From positions 41,606,149-41,670,148 of the forward strand of contig CM039464.1 in the NCBI GenBank assembly GCA_022414725.1: a DNA stretch of 64,000 nucleotides, read 5' to 3'. The notes beneath the pieces are model-generated. The model was given only the letters and a program-made list of their open reading frames with translations. It was not told the origin of the DNA and ran no database searches. Numbering within the stretch: the first letter of the stretch is position 1; every line of letters begins with the position of its first letter. Both the position numbers and the translations under genes were made by a program. Positions 1-11,066 of the stretch are shown piece by piece. The DNA comes from Microglena sp. YARC. Its lineage: Eukaryota > Chlorophyta > Chlorophyceae > Chlamydomonadales > Chlamydomonadaceae.

Positions 1-139
1 AGGGTCTGTGTACGTCCAGTGGTTGGTCTCAGAGGGTCCGGGTATGTCACACAGGTTTGGGGGGGGTCTGTCAAGACGCAGACACAGATTTTGGAATCAG
101 TTGCATCCCAAGAAGCAGATTTATTTGAGGCTCCCCCAG

Positions 140-1010
140 AACAACCCTGATCACCATCACCATCATCAGCAACACCATCAGCAGCATTGTTATCATCCGA
201 CCACCACTTGCAGGGATGCCAAGTCACCCACCAACCAACTGTTCTGTTCTTCCAACCACCACTTGCAGGGATGCCAAGCCACCACATTCTCAGCTATGGC
301 AGCACAGCCGCATCGGTCAGCAGCTAGAGGGAAGGTACAATGAGCTGGCACAGAGGGCCTTGAAGGCAGCTATGGACAACTTGTGATCCAGGAACATTGT
401 GTGTGCCACAGTACAGAGGTAGCCTGATAGGCTTCAGGGGCTTGTCCAACCTCGAAAATACAAGATGAATTGTAGATTACCAGTATGGGCGTATTAGTGT
501 GCAGTCGATAAAGTTATTCCTACTGTATCGTACGTAGGCACTAAGTAGGGGAGGATTGTATTGTATTGTTACATGCAATGGTTCTCAGCCAACTCTGGGC
601 TATTCACCGTCTTCCAATTTCAAGCCCCCCCTTGCCATACACACGGAAAGCGATGAGCAAACTAAGCGGATTAGACAGTTTAAAGACTTGCACAGGGAGG
701 AGGACCTCACTTTGACTGCTATTCAGGTAGTTTATAACTTGAACATAAACTTGAGTTTGGTTACATAGCTTCAACCAATTGGCCTGGCTGAAGCTATGTT
801 CAGGCAGTTCAATTGTGTGTGTCTCTTCACAGTTCACACTCCAAAATACTTATTATATATTTTATCAGATCGAATTTGATCAGATATTGTTAGAATTTAT
901 TACAATCTACATGCTGATGTTGTTCTGAACGCTGCGTCTTGCGTCGCAGATGCAACGTAGAGAGGGTATGTTGCGTTGCAGCCGTAGATCCAGATGATTG
1001 GTTGTGACGC
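140..1010 (+). repeat. Dispersed/segmental repeat, copy 1
   Basis: This stretch aligns by eye, with indels, to 17270-18310. Shared landmarks in order are CACTTGCAGGGATGCCAAG, GAGCTGGCACAGAGGGCCTT, GTAGCCTGATAGGCT, TTGTATTGTATTGTTACATG, AAGCGGATTAGACAGTT and GGGAGGAGGACCT. The last part (about 925-1000) carries GCGTC/GACGC-type direct and inverted motifs also found near 18.26, 24.03 and 26.07 kb. No convincing coding frame runs through it. It appears to be the left edge of a larger duplicated block. Confidence 0.75.
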
Positions 1011-1638
1011 TGAGGATAGACACAGAGATGGGTGCTGCTTATAAATTGCTGCTCACAGCAAAACATGATATCAGTGGGGTGTTTTAATGGCGTGGCTTCA
1101 GGGCGAGGGCAGATTGAACTGTATGCCTGGTCTTACGAAACGCAGAAGTCAAATTATGTGACAGCAAGCGACAAACAACCCCAAAATTGGTGTCACGGAA
1201 ACTAGGGGAGTGACACCGGGAAGGATTGAGCTGCTGAGGCGACAAGACTGCTGTCCTGCCTCGGCATTTTTTTGCTGAGTCATGTAACGTACTCATGCCT
1301 GCCAGCAGCAGGTGGTCTTAAACTTGAGCACCGAGGATTGTAAATCCCTGAGCTACGGCCAGGGTGGGGCCAAATTGGATTAGATTGTTACATGGTGTTT
1401 CAGCCAACTCTGGGCTGCTCACCGTCTTCCAAATCTTCTTTCGACGCAATGGACCCTCCCCGCGTACAGACCGACCAACCGACAGACAGACGGACCCTGT
1501 CAGATACAAATAACATTGCCTGCCCAGGGATCTGCCTCTCGAGACGCTCCCTGTTTCAAAACCTGCTTCTTGACAAGCAACATATTTCAAAATCTGCGAC
1601 GGCTGATGGCCCAATCTTAAGCAAAGAGACCCTGCGCT
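1011..1638. other. Non-coding stretch, partial repeat copy inside
   Basis: No gene recognised. Positions about 1375-1430 repeat the TTGTTACATG...CAGCCAACTCTGGGCT...TCACCGTCTTCCAA segment also seen at 565-620, so a third, shorter copy of the repeat-1 core lies here. Confidence 0.5.
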
Positions 1639-2150
1639 TTTTTTTTTTTTTTTTTTTTTTTAGTTGTGAAAGGATTTTCACCCCAGGAGGTGGGTCTCCC
1701 GACACAAACCAGCAACACGGAGGATTCAGTTCGAATGGTGGTGCCACTCCTACAATATGCAAAGTAGGCGCACTTAGGGTTGGTGAGAGATACCAACCCA
1801 CGACCAAACGAACATTCACCACTACCCCTGTTGACCACGGCAGACAAGCTCCCTGCCATGGTCGTTAGAGGTGGAATCAAGGAGACATAACTAGAGAACC
1901 ACCCGAGGGCAGAAATCCGACAGTACTTCCCTACAAGGTTTGCTTAGGGCCAGGACGCCAAAATACTGAGGAATCGAACCTCACCACCCCCTTCCTACTC
2001 TTGCAAGTAGGGTCGATACAGCAAGGGTACTGTAGATCACAAGGGATGTAGAACACACCACATTTGTAACTCAGCCTGCGTGTCCTGCGATCTAACGCCG
2101 CCCCCTAACCGCTAAGGTAAACCTCGGCAGGATAGGAAAAGAGCAATCTC
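1639..2150 (-). mobile_element. Possible SINE-like retroelement
   Basis: Read on the minus strand, the segment ends in a run of more than 20 A (the T run at 1639-1661) and contains GGTTCGATTCC, a good Pol III B-box, inside a perfect 5-bp stem (TGAGG/CCTCA) near 1965-1985. About 110 nt upstream, TTAGCGGTTAGG resembles an A-box, but the spacing is far larger than in a tRNA. No target duplication was identified and no second copy was found in the window. A tRNA-derived SINE is a reasonable guess only. Confidence 0.3.
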
Positions 2151-2159
2151 CCGTGGAAC

Positions 2160-2740
2160 TGTGGTCTGGGCGATTTTCACGCCCAGACCGGTCTATCTAG
2201 GCGAATTTCACGCCCAGACCAGGGTGGTGGTGGTGGTATGGGGGTGAGGGGTGTGTTGTGGAAATATGGGTGGGTGGTAAGCTGTAAGGAGGGGTGTGTT
2301 GTGGTGGTAGGGGGGAGAGTGTGCGGTTATGTGTGTGGTGGGGGGGAGTGAGTGTGGGTTAGGTGGTGAAGAGGGAAGGTGTGAGTGTGTGTGTGTTAGG
2401 AGGGGGTGATTTACGGGCCCAGACCGGTCTAGGCGACTTGCACGCCCTTGCCAATGTTGTGGTGGTGGGGTGGGGGTGAGGGGTGCAATGTGAAGGTTGG
2501 TGGTGGTTTGTAGAAAGAACGTGCTGTGATAGGGGGGTGAGTGTGGGGTTATGGGCGGTGTGGTGGGGGAGTGAGATTGTGGGTATGGTGATAAAAAGGT
2601 GTGTGTGTGTGGGGGGGGGGGGGGGGAGTGTTTGGCTGTGTGAGGTTGAAGAGGTGTGATAGAGGGGGAAAGTGTGTGTAGGTGGAGCGTTAGGCTGTGG
2701 GCAAGGAATAAGGGTGGAGAAAAGAAGAAGTTGAAAAGAA
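2160..2740. repeat. GT-rich low-complexity tract with repeated GCCCAGACCGGTCTA motif
   Basis: Irregular GTGG/GGTG-rich sequence. The motif CGCCCAGACC(GGTCTA) with TTTCACGCCC occurs at about 2168-2220 and again near 2415-2450. It suggests a degenerate tandem duplication with expanding GT-rich spacers. Reading frames on the minus strand here are low-complexity artefacts. Confidence 0.6.
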
Positions 2741-2950
2741 ACTTTGACCACAGGAGGAAGCATACCTAAGCATACCTTAGAAGGTCTAAATAGGAGGTGC
2801 CGGGAAAAGGGGGTGAAGGTGTAGAGCAGAAAAATCAATTCAACGGGGGCGAGGTACGAGCTCCACGGCAATCACGTATTCAGGCGTGATTGCGGAAATT
2901 TCGCAAATCCTGAAGAGGGTGTGGGGGGATTGATGTGCGAATAATTGTGT

Positions 2951-3208
2951 AGACTGACAGCGCCGCGGCACAATGATGAGGGGTCCAGGCCAGGTCCACT
3001 GCGTTCCAGCGTTCACTGCGAGGGATGGGGAGTAAGGAGTTGCGAGAAATGAGGGAGATAAGGTCTGGTGGCCGGCGTTTAATGAGCCTGAAAACCAGTA
3101 CAGACTGACAGCGCCGCGGTACAATGATGAGGGGTCCAGGCCAGGTCCACTGCGTTCCAGCGTTCACTGCGAGGGATGGGGAGTAAGGAGTTGCGAGAAA
3201 TGAGGAAG
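2951..3208 (+). repeat. Two near-identical ~107-bp direct repeats, 151-bp offset
   Basis: AGACTGACAGCGCCGCGG begins at 2951 and at 3102, and the following ~105 bases match almost perfectly through GGAGTTGCGAGAAATGAGG. Such low divergence indicates a recent tandem duplication. No coding function was recognised. Confidence 0.85.
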
Positions 3209-3756
3209 CACTGATGAAGAAGCTCAGGGAAGTGCCCTCATGTCTTGATTAGTTAGCTTCCCTCTTTCTTCTTTTATTTCCCTTCCCATCCTTCTCATTA
3301 TTTTTCCCACGCAGGTCTTTCTCAGTCCTTTAGTCGAAACTGACTTTTTTCTAGTTCTCCTGCGGGAGGAGAAAAAAAAGATAGGCCACACCATGGCCAC
3401 ACCATGCCTAAAAAACCTGGTGAGGGCTGACTTTTTTTGAAAAACTTAGATATGGATTCTGGGGGTTACAGCATGGCGCACATAATGGCATCCTTGGAAT
3501 TCCCACATGGGGATTGCGTGATAGTAAAAAAACAGTTCTGCACCCCCTCTGGGTTGCCCAAGTACCGTAGTCACCCTTCACCTTTTTTTTTTTTTTTTTT
3601 TGCAGGTGGCAGCCCAAAACTGGAGTTCTCATTATTTAAGCAAAACAGTAGCAGGACAGTTTTCTCAGCATGGTTCAGCTACACTTCCCCTTGGGTCCCA
3701 CCCAACTCAGCCCCGATGTTAAATGGGCCTTGGACGGAGGCCTTCCTGGTTTCGTC
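3209..3756. other. Intergenic, no gene seen
   Basis: T-rich sequence with a poly-T run near 3582-3600. No conserved frame or RNA recognised. It ends at the left target-site copy of the retrotransposon. Confidence 0.5.
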
Positions 3757-3761
3757 CCAAT
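3757..3761. other. Target-site duplication, left copy
   Basis: CCAAT directly abuts the outer edge of the left LTR. The identical pentamer follows the right LTR at 8691-8695. Confidence 0.85.
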
Positions 3762-4085
3762 TATCAGCTTGAAATCACTCCGGTAGAGTGGACAGTAGAT
3801 TAAAGCAGCGGAACAGACGCACCAATCTATACACGGAGACAAGGATAACGTTACAGACACAGGAGACCCATAAAGGGGCACCTGTGGTGAAAGGAGGCGG
3901 TAGACAGGAACCTAACAGGGTACAGATCAGACCGGAGACGTAGGTGACAGGAAGCTGCCACTGAGTCATCTCAAGATGACTCAGTCCCACGGGAAGCTGG
4001 CTCAGGAGAGCCGATAGTTCTAAGGGAGTACATAAGTAGTCACCAAGTCATAAAACGCGTGAGAGCACCGCTATACATGCTGATA
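3762..4085 (-). repeat. 3' LTR of the copia element
   Basis: Begins TATCAGC and ends GCTGATA on the plus strand, a perfect 7-bp terminal inverted repeat in place of the usual TG..CA ends. It matches 8367-8690 base for base except two substitutions (C/T near 3808 and A/T near 3920). The LTRs supply promoter and polyadenylation functions in this class; no specific signal was identified. The purine-rich AGGTGGAG directly upstream on the element strand (about 4086-4093) is a short polypurine-tract candidate. Confidence 0.92.
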
Positions 4086-4475
4086 CTCCACCTATGACAC
4101 AGGTGACATACAATAGTACTACTCCACCTATGGCACTGGTGACATAGAACTATATGTAACAAATTAAAAAAAAAAAAATCAAAGAACTCCGGAAAAAAAA
4201 TCGAGAGAAACTTCAAATGAAACCCGAAGGGTGTAAGGGAAGGTATGAAGCAAGGCAAAGAACCAAAATTTGCCAAGTGGATATAAGAGGACAACTAAAT
4301 ATCAAAGTCGGGTAACAACGGTATAGAAAACCCGATCCGGGAATAGGAACCTAATGCCAATCAAAGATAACTTAAAGAAACTCTAAATGTAACCAAAGAA
4401 ACCCTAAAATGTAACCAAAAATTCCAGAATACATGTAACCAAAATTCTAGAATACATGTAACCAAAAAAATTGGT

Positions 4476-6988
4476 TTAAGGAGAAGCAGTCATTCCAAAC
4501 ATGCGAATGAAACGCCAGAACACCATAGGATCAAGGGGCTTGGTGAAGGGGTCAGCACAGTTGTCCTTAGTGTTAACATAGGCAACATCCACCTGGCCAT
4601 CCTCCACCAGCTCCTGGATATAGTGATGGATGACATCAATGTGCTTGTTGCGAGGGAGCAGCTGACAGTCATTGGCCCAGCTCAAGGACCCCAAGTTGTC
4701 ACCCTGAATGGTGACCAGGTCACAAGGCAGCCCTAGATCAATTCTCAATTTTTTCAACCATTGCACCTTCGGGCAGTCTGAGACAGGGCCTGATACTCAG
4801 CCTCACTGGAGCTAACAGCAACAGTGGGTTGCCTTTTGCTCATCCAGTTCACAAGGCAGCCTCCAGCAAGCACAGCATAGCCAGTCTGAGATCTCCTGTC
4901 AGACCCATCATCAGCAAAGGATGAGTCACTAAAGACAGTAAAAGAGAAACCAGGGCTGTGAGTGTAAGTGAGGCCCAGATGGGAATGTTCTCTCAAATAC
5001 AAAAGCAAGCGCTTGGCTGCAGCCCACAGGGGGGCAGTGGGTTGAGCAGAAAACCTGGACAGGTAGCTCACAGCAAAAGAAATATCAGGCCTTGTGCAGG
5101 TAGCCAGGTACAGCAAAGCCCCCACAAGAGAGAGGTACTGGCTATTAGAGGCCAGAGGTTCTCCAGGAGGATCAGTGACAGTGCACTTGGCCATGGGAAC
5201 TGAAAACTTGGGTTTTGTAGCAGCAGTGAGACCAAACTGCTCCACCAGCTCAACAATGTAGGAGTGCTGGGAGAGGTTGATCTTAACACACCTGCCGTCA
5301 GAATCAAGTGTACAAGTCATGTCCAATGAAAGGAACTGGACAGGTACACCCATTTCCTTGACTTCCCACCCAGCTGCTTCCATAGCCTCGATCAGCAAGG
5401 CATACCTATGCAGCTCACTAAAAGCACAGATGAAGTCATCCACATAGGTCAGGACATAGCTCCACCCACCAGTAGAATCCCTCCTGAAATACAGAGCAGG
5501 TTCAGCTTTGCACATGGTAAAACCGTGGGCAACCAAAACCTGCTTTACATCTTTGCTCCAAGCCCTGGGTGCCTGCTTCAAACCATAAAGAGATTTAATC
5601 AGCTTGCACACAAGGGGAACATTGTCAGGACCAAGTTCATGAAAGCCCTCAGGCTGGTAACAGAACAGGTCCAGACCAGGTTCCAGCGTGGCATTCAAGA
5701 ATGCAGTCTTGATGTCCAGCTGCCTCACAAACATCTTCCTATGAGTGATGGCAGCAAGGAGCACACGAAGACCTGCTTTAGAGGAGACGGGGGCATATAC
5801 ATCATGGTAGTCCAGCCCAGGACGTTGCAGAAAACCACGAACTACAAAACGAGCTTTAAAACGCAAAGAACCATCAGCCCCATGTTTCTTGACAAATAAC
5901 CATCTGCCAGATAGAATCCTCTGCCTAGGAGGCTGTGGAGTGAGGACCCAAGTGCCATGAGCATGGAGGGAGGCCATCTCATCCTTCATAGCCTGCAGCC
6001 AGAGATCTCTGTCAGGGTTGGTAGGTAACATTGCAGCTTTATAAGAGAGTTCAGTAGAGGTAGAAATAAAAGTCCCCACGTACAAGCAGTGTACTTGTAC
6101 ATGGGCAGCGGGGATATCAGCAGTATCAGCAGTAACCGGTAATAAAGCCCCCAGCGCAGCACTCATGCGTGGTTGAACAAGGCCGGCCTCCTTTGCCTCT
6201 AAATCGTCGAAGCCTGGGTACACTGGAACACCCCAGCCATACGCAGTATCTGACCCGGACCAGTGTTCGAGGTCATCACTCACATCATCTGTGACAGCCA
6301 CATCGTCGCAATGCCTGGTCCGGTATAAACCACCAGGTATAGCAGGGGGTGAAGTGATCAACAACTCCCGCGAGCTATCCGAATAGGTGGACGGGGGGTG
6401 GCGACTAGTGGGCAGTGGACCTGTACTAGGTTCCACTATGACCCGAGGCTGTCCTAATCCTACGACTTCACCGACGAAACGTGGCGCAGAGGAAGGCCCG
6501 GCGACCCCCTGCGATTCGAATAAATTAGAGCTTGAAGGAACATCAGACTCCCCCTGGCCCAATGCCGCCGCACGCGATACAGCACCATCATTACCTGGCC
6601 TGGGACGCATCGTCATCCCATGACCAGTAAAGCGGTCAACAATCGGGGTTGGTAAAGGGCCCAGGACATTGTCAGTAGTATCAAGCCCTTTACCGATGAT
6701 AGCGGCAGGGGTGCGAGAAAAATACTGAGATCCATCATAGGGAAAGAGCCCAGGGATACAGTTATAGCTAAACTGTTCATAGAAGAGCACATCACGACTC
6801 TCTACCACCTGGCGCAACTTCGGAACCCAAACAAAATAACCCTTACTCACCAGAGAATACCCAACCAGTCTACCAGATAACGCCCTTTCGTCAAGCTTAT
6901 TGCGCTTCTTCCCATTCACTAAGGTAACATAGCATGGGCACCCGAACACGCGCAATAACGATACATCAGGTAGAACCCCAAAGAACAA
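4476..6988 (-). pseudogene. copia pol: integrase C-terminus, reverse transcriptase, RNase H (broken)
   Basis: From the 5' side, the frame opens with TLYELFFGVLPDVSLLRVFGC, the conserved end of the copia integrase core, then a retroviral-type linker. The RVT_2 reverse transcriptase has the catalytic YVDD box near 5440. RNase H starts with SDSSFADDGSDRRSQTGY and continues SSSEAEYQAL. At about 4768 one base is missing relative to the expected reading, so the frame ends early and resumes in another frame at 4766-4476 with the RNase H tail (KHIDVIHHYI, NCADPFTKPL). Upstream, an in-frame TAG at 7001-7003 sits where the family has Lys in T-G-K-T-x-Y-E. The product would copy element RNA inside virus-like particles; this copy cannot make an intact polyprotein. 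Confidence 0.9.
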
Positions 6989-7003
6989 CTCGTATAGAGT
7001 CTA

Positions 7004-7300
7004 GCCGGTTACGTAGATAACACACTCGCACTCTGCTGAGCAATGTATACCATCAATAATTCATGCACAGCCCAACCGATTCTAACCACGCCTCTATACC
7101 ACTTAACTAAAAAATCCTTAGCCCTATCAGAACTCAAACACTTGAAACCCAAACTCACGTAGCTAAGGCATACACCTAAGGGGGAACCAGGGGCACAGGA
7201 AAACAAAGTTAGCAACCTGTGTCGAACCACGGAACGCACCCAGGGGTCACAAGGAGCCTAAGAGAGAAAAATATCCACCAAGATATCATGCCAAAGATCC
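7004..7300 (-). pseudogene. Degenerate integrase remnant
   Basis: On the minus strand one frame reads GWAVHELLMVYIAQQ, which resembles the W-A-E-A...A-Y helix that precedes the TPYELW motif in copia integrases. It then shifts frame to VIYVTG just before the TAG at 7001-7003. The zinc-binding HHCC box and the DDE catalytic core were not found anywhere between here and the 5' LTR. The integrase is therefore judged deleted and decayed. Confidence 0.5.
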
Positions 7301-8335
7301 TCCACGGCCGCTGGTCTAGGGCCAGGACGGCGTCCACTTCGGCCTGTAGCATGGGCGAAGTCCGGCGCTGCGAGACCTGGGATCACAGAAGGTGGGGAAG
7401 CGTTAGGGCGAAGGCGAGATTTGAGGTATGGGAAAAAGGAGACGAGGATGAAAGTGCAGCAAGTCGCACCTGGTGCAGAAGATCGCACCAATGGCAGAAA
7501 ATCGCAAATCGCAAGGGCAGAATTCGAAAATTTATCGCTAGGATGCGAAGAGCAGAGCCGAGGCATGTAAAGGTCCTAATATCCCGCCGTCGATTATCAG
7601 TCAATCCAAGTCCCCCCCTCTATGGCTCGACTCACCCGGTTGGGGGGTAGAGGGAGCAGCACCCGAGTGGTGCTGACCATACCCCCCTGCTTCCTACCAC
7701 CTCCAGAATCTCCAGGCGTAGGTCGTCCTCCTCTGGCGAACCCTACGGCAGTGCCGGCGATCCGCCAGCTTGATTGAAAAAATTCTCCAGAAGGTAGCAC
7801 AGAGCTACTAGAGCGCAAGCTCATGCCAGTAGCCAACAGTCGGCTGGGCAGAGCAAAGGGGGGCACAGACGACGTAGACATCAGCAGGGAGCTTGGTCGG
7901 CTTGGCAAACTCCGGTATGCAGGCAGAGCCTAAAACACCGGAGAAAGGTTAGCGACGTCAGGGACGCGAGCAGATGAAGACGGGGTATCTCCACCGATGT
8001 CCAGGCTAGTCGCCGACTTGAGTCTGCACGTCACAGTCATCTACGACAGACGGGAGGAGGCGACAGACGGCAGGGGAGGAAAAGGAAGAGAAGATGGAGG
8101 AATGACCGGGGGGGGTTACTTCCACGATGGCGGAAGGATCCTCCTCTCCGGCAGCAGAGGCCGCTGGCGCGCAGTCGTCTAGCCAATCTAGAGGAACCTG
8201 CACCCCCGTCGGGAGGATTCGGTCGCATCCATTGCTCACAATGACACTGCGGATCCCACGAGCCCATGAAACACCATTTAGTTTGGTAAGTTTCACAAGG
8301 CCGGCAGGAGACCCTCGCGGAAGTTGCATTATCAA
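7301..8335 (-). pseudogene. gag-region remnant of copia element
   Basis: Between the 5' LTR and the integrase remnant the minus strand shows short open stretches, the first starting near 8335 with KLTKLNGVSW, reminiscent of the K-L-N-G-x-N/S start of copia gag. A later stretch is Pro/Ser/Gly-rich. I could not see the CCHC zinc knuckle of gag or the D-S/T-G of the protease. The length is too short for gag plus protease plus integrase. Confidence 0.4.
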
Positions 8336-8339
8336 AGCA

Positions 8340-8366
8340 GTGGTAGTGATGAGGAGCCCAGTAACC
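8340..8366 (-). promoter_or_regulatory. Primer-binding site, initiator-Met half-tRNA type
   Basis: Immediately inside the 5' LTR the minus strand reads GGTTACTGGGCTCC. It resembles GGTTATGGGCCC, the sequence complementary to the anticodon region of initiator tRNA-Met used by Drosophila copia and relatives. One extra base and one substitution separate them. The position next to the LTR is right for a primer site. Confidence 0.5.
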
Positions 8367-8690
8367 TATCAGCTTGAAATCACTCCGGTAGAGTGGACAG
8401 TAGATTAAAGCAGCGGAATAGACGCACCAATCTATACACGGAGACAAGGATAACGTTACAGACACAGGAGACCCATAAAGGGGCACCTGTGGTGAAAGGA
8501 GGCGGTAGACAGGAACCTATCAGGGTACAGATCAGACCGGAGACGTAGGTGACAGGAAGCTGCCACTGAGTCATCTCAAGATGACTCAGTCCCACGGGAA
8601 GCTGGCTCAGGAGAGCCGATAGTTCTAAGGGAGTACATAAGTAGTCACCAAGTCATAAAACGCGTGAGAGCACCGCTATACATGCTGATA
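8367..8690 (-). repeat. 5' LTR of the copia element
   Basis: Same 324-bp sequence and same TATCAGC...GCTGATA ends as 3762-4085. It lies upstream of the coding region on the minus strand and is followed at 8691-8695 by the right copy of the CCAAT target duplication. Confidence 0.92.
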
Positions 8691-8709
8691 CCAATCAGGC
8701 AAATGATGG

Positions 8710-8793
8710 CGGTATGGTGTGTGTGTGTGAGGGGGGGGGGGGCTGGGAACATACCCCCACCACCACCACCACCACCACCACCACCACCACCAC

Positions 8794-8826
<33 letters not shown>

Positions 8827-9045
8827 ATACTCACCCATATTACCTACCCATTCACCCACCCATATTATCAGCACATACCCAGCCATTCACCCACTCATAC
8901 TCTGGGCTGGGCTGGGGTTTGGGGTGGGTGGTGGGTGGTGGGTGGTGGGTGGTGGGTGGTGGGTGATGGGTGGTGGTGGTGGTGGTGGTGGTGGTGGTGG
9001 TGGTGGTGGTGGTGGTGGTGGTGTGGTGGTGGTGGTGGTGGGGTA
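8710..9045. repeat. Compound microsatellite cluster
   Basis: Contains (GT)n, a G run, (CCA)n at about 8757-8795, (CA)n to about 8820, then (GGT/GGGT)n at 8925-9040. Reading frames across it are products of the repeats only. Confidence 0.9.
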
Positions 9046-9050
9046 AATAC

Positions 9051-10055
9051 TTATTGCACGAGGTCCATAGTGGTGCCAATAGACTACCCTTACCAAGGCC
9101 TACTTACGGGTGGTCTCAGAATGTCATTTGGAGGTCTGAGTAAAAAGTTGGCAAAAAACAAAATGAGGGCTGACCCCCCCTCCCCCCCCCCCCTAAATGA
9201 GGTGCTCAGAATGACCTGTAAAGTAACTTCAAATATCGCCATGATACATGCGATTACAGCCCTGTTCTCAGGGAAAAAACGATCGGCATGACAGAATGTT
9301 TTTAGGCCTGGGCTCCTCCTGGCTCATGGTTACTCTTCTGTTTATTTCCCAACAAAGAGAAGAAGAACCAGTCGTAGCTCATACTTGCTTCATTTTTACT
9401 GCCTCTTCTGGTCTTATAATTATGCCTTCACTACCGGTGCCATCTACTTTATCCTTTCTCTTGTGCCACCTTCCCCTCACAGTTTCTCCATCTGATTTTC
9501 CAACTTGTCCACCCCCTGTCTTGGCTCCTTGTTGACTGCATCGTATTCAAATTATAAGCATGCATTCTTCCATGTAGCTTGCCGGGACAACGCCAGTAAT
9601 AGTACTCCTTCCTCCTTCTAATGCTTTCTGAGCCCACGATTTGTATCGTTACTTACTTGAATAGGACCTGTTCTTCAATTGGTTCACTCTTCTGTTTAAA
9701 TTCATAATTATAACAATTATACTACTACTACAAGCAGCTCCCCTGGATAACCCGTGTTTCTGCAATCCCGCAGCTTTTAATGCCCCCAATTAACTGTTCC
9801 CGATTAACATTTCAAGAGACCCTTCACTTGGACGCAGGGGAAGATCGGGGGCATCGGCGGGCATCGGGCTCGTACTGTTTGTTAGGCTTGACTGTCGGTT
9901 AGGAAAATCGCGCAGACCGATACTTAATGTGATTACCTCCCCAAATATTACACCCGAGCATCGCGAGTCACGCTTAACGCTTATGCCTCCCCAAAAGTTA
10001 CACCTGGTCATCGCGCTGCCATAATCTCAATTTGATGTCAAGGTCCTTAACAGAG
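9051..10055. other. Intergenic, nothing recognised
   Basis: Moderately complex sequence with a C run near 9175-9193. I saw no conserved frame, RNA gene or recognisable element. Confidence 0.45.
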
Positions 10056-10059
10056 ACAC

Positions 10060-10113
10060 TGCATACCGCTGAAAACTGTTGGTCTGGCCCAGTGTAGGGT
10101 GTTTCACGATCAA

Positions 10114-10152
<39 letters not shown>

Positions 10153-11000
10153 ATTATCCCGAAGTAATTCCTACGTTAACAAGATACCACTTTATATAAG
10201 CTCGTTTCAGGTGCTAACTCTTCGATCAGCGACAAAATCGACCATGTACAGCGGGTGGCAGCGGGTGACAGGTTGGAGTTTGTTGGGGCGGTTGGAGCCT
10301 GTCTTGCCTCGTATTTGAAGCAACTTGGGCAAAACCGAGACCGAAGATGCCCCATGCGCAAAACTTCTCAAGAACTTTCTTCACCAAACACTAGTACATA
10401 TCCCATATAAGCTTTCGATCTCTCAGTTATCGCCTCGGAGTCCTGCGTCAGCTCAAGTAGCTGACTCGTCACCCTTACCTTGCACGCGCACGGAAGCATC
10501 GGGGAGCTCTTGTCGAGGTGATCCGACGCTTTGAAGGTAACAACTACGGGATTCTATGCCGGAAAGGTGCTCATATGTGCTATTTTGCAGGTGATTTAGA
10601 TTCAACCTGGACTGACCTGGGGGTTCATGAAATTGTATGTTTGGACCCGGGAAGCTTGGGAACTGTTCTAGCGTCTCCCATTCACGCGAAGATACACGAA
10701 TTTACAGTCGGAGGGTCTCAAGATCACACGTTTTCCCCCTCCCCAAGAAATTTATCCTCAGGGTTTGATATCATGACATAGGAGCCAGACTCCAGGTCAA
10801 ATGAGACCATGCACCTAAGTAACCCCAGTCCAGCCACAAATACACTAAGCGATATCCCACCCAGTCTTGCATGCAGAGCTGCCCCACCCACCCACCCACC
10901 CACACAGATTGCTGAAGTCCCTCCCTGACGTACCTGCCGAGCTATCCCACACCTTCACATCCATCCCTACACACCCCTATAAAACCACACACACACACAC

Positions 11001-11066
<66 letters not shown>

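Larger units (their letters stand above)
3762..8690 (-). mobile_element. Ty1/copia LTR retrotransposon, complete ends, defective coding
   Basis: A 4.93-kb element read on the minus strand. Two 324-bp LTRs differ at only two positions that I could find. The whole is flanked by the 5-bp direct repeat CCAAT (3757-3761 and 8691-8695), the size expected for a copia integrase target duplication. The internal region carries, in copia order on the minus strand, an integrase C-terminal remnant, reverse transcriptase and RNase H. Only about 1.4 kb remains for gag, protease and integrase, which normally need roughly 2.5 kb, so an internal deletion is inferred. Together with a nonsense codon and a frameshift this makes it non-autonomous, although its LTRs look young. 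Confidence 0.93.
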
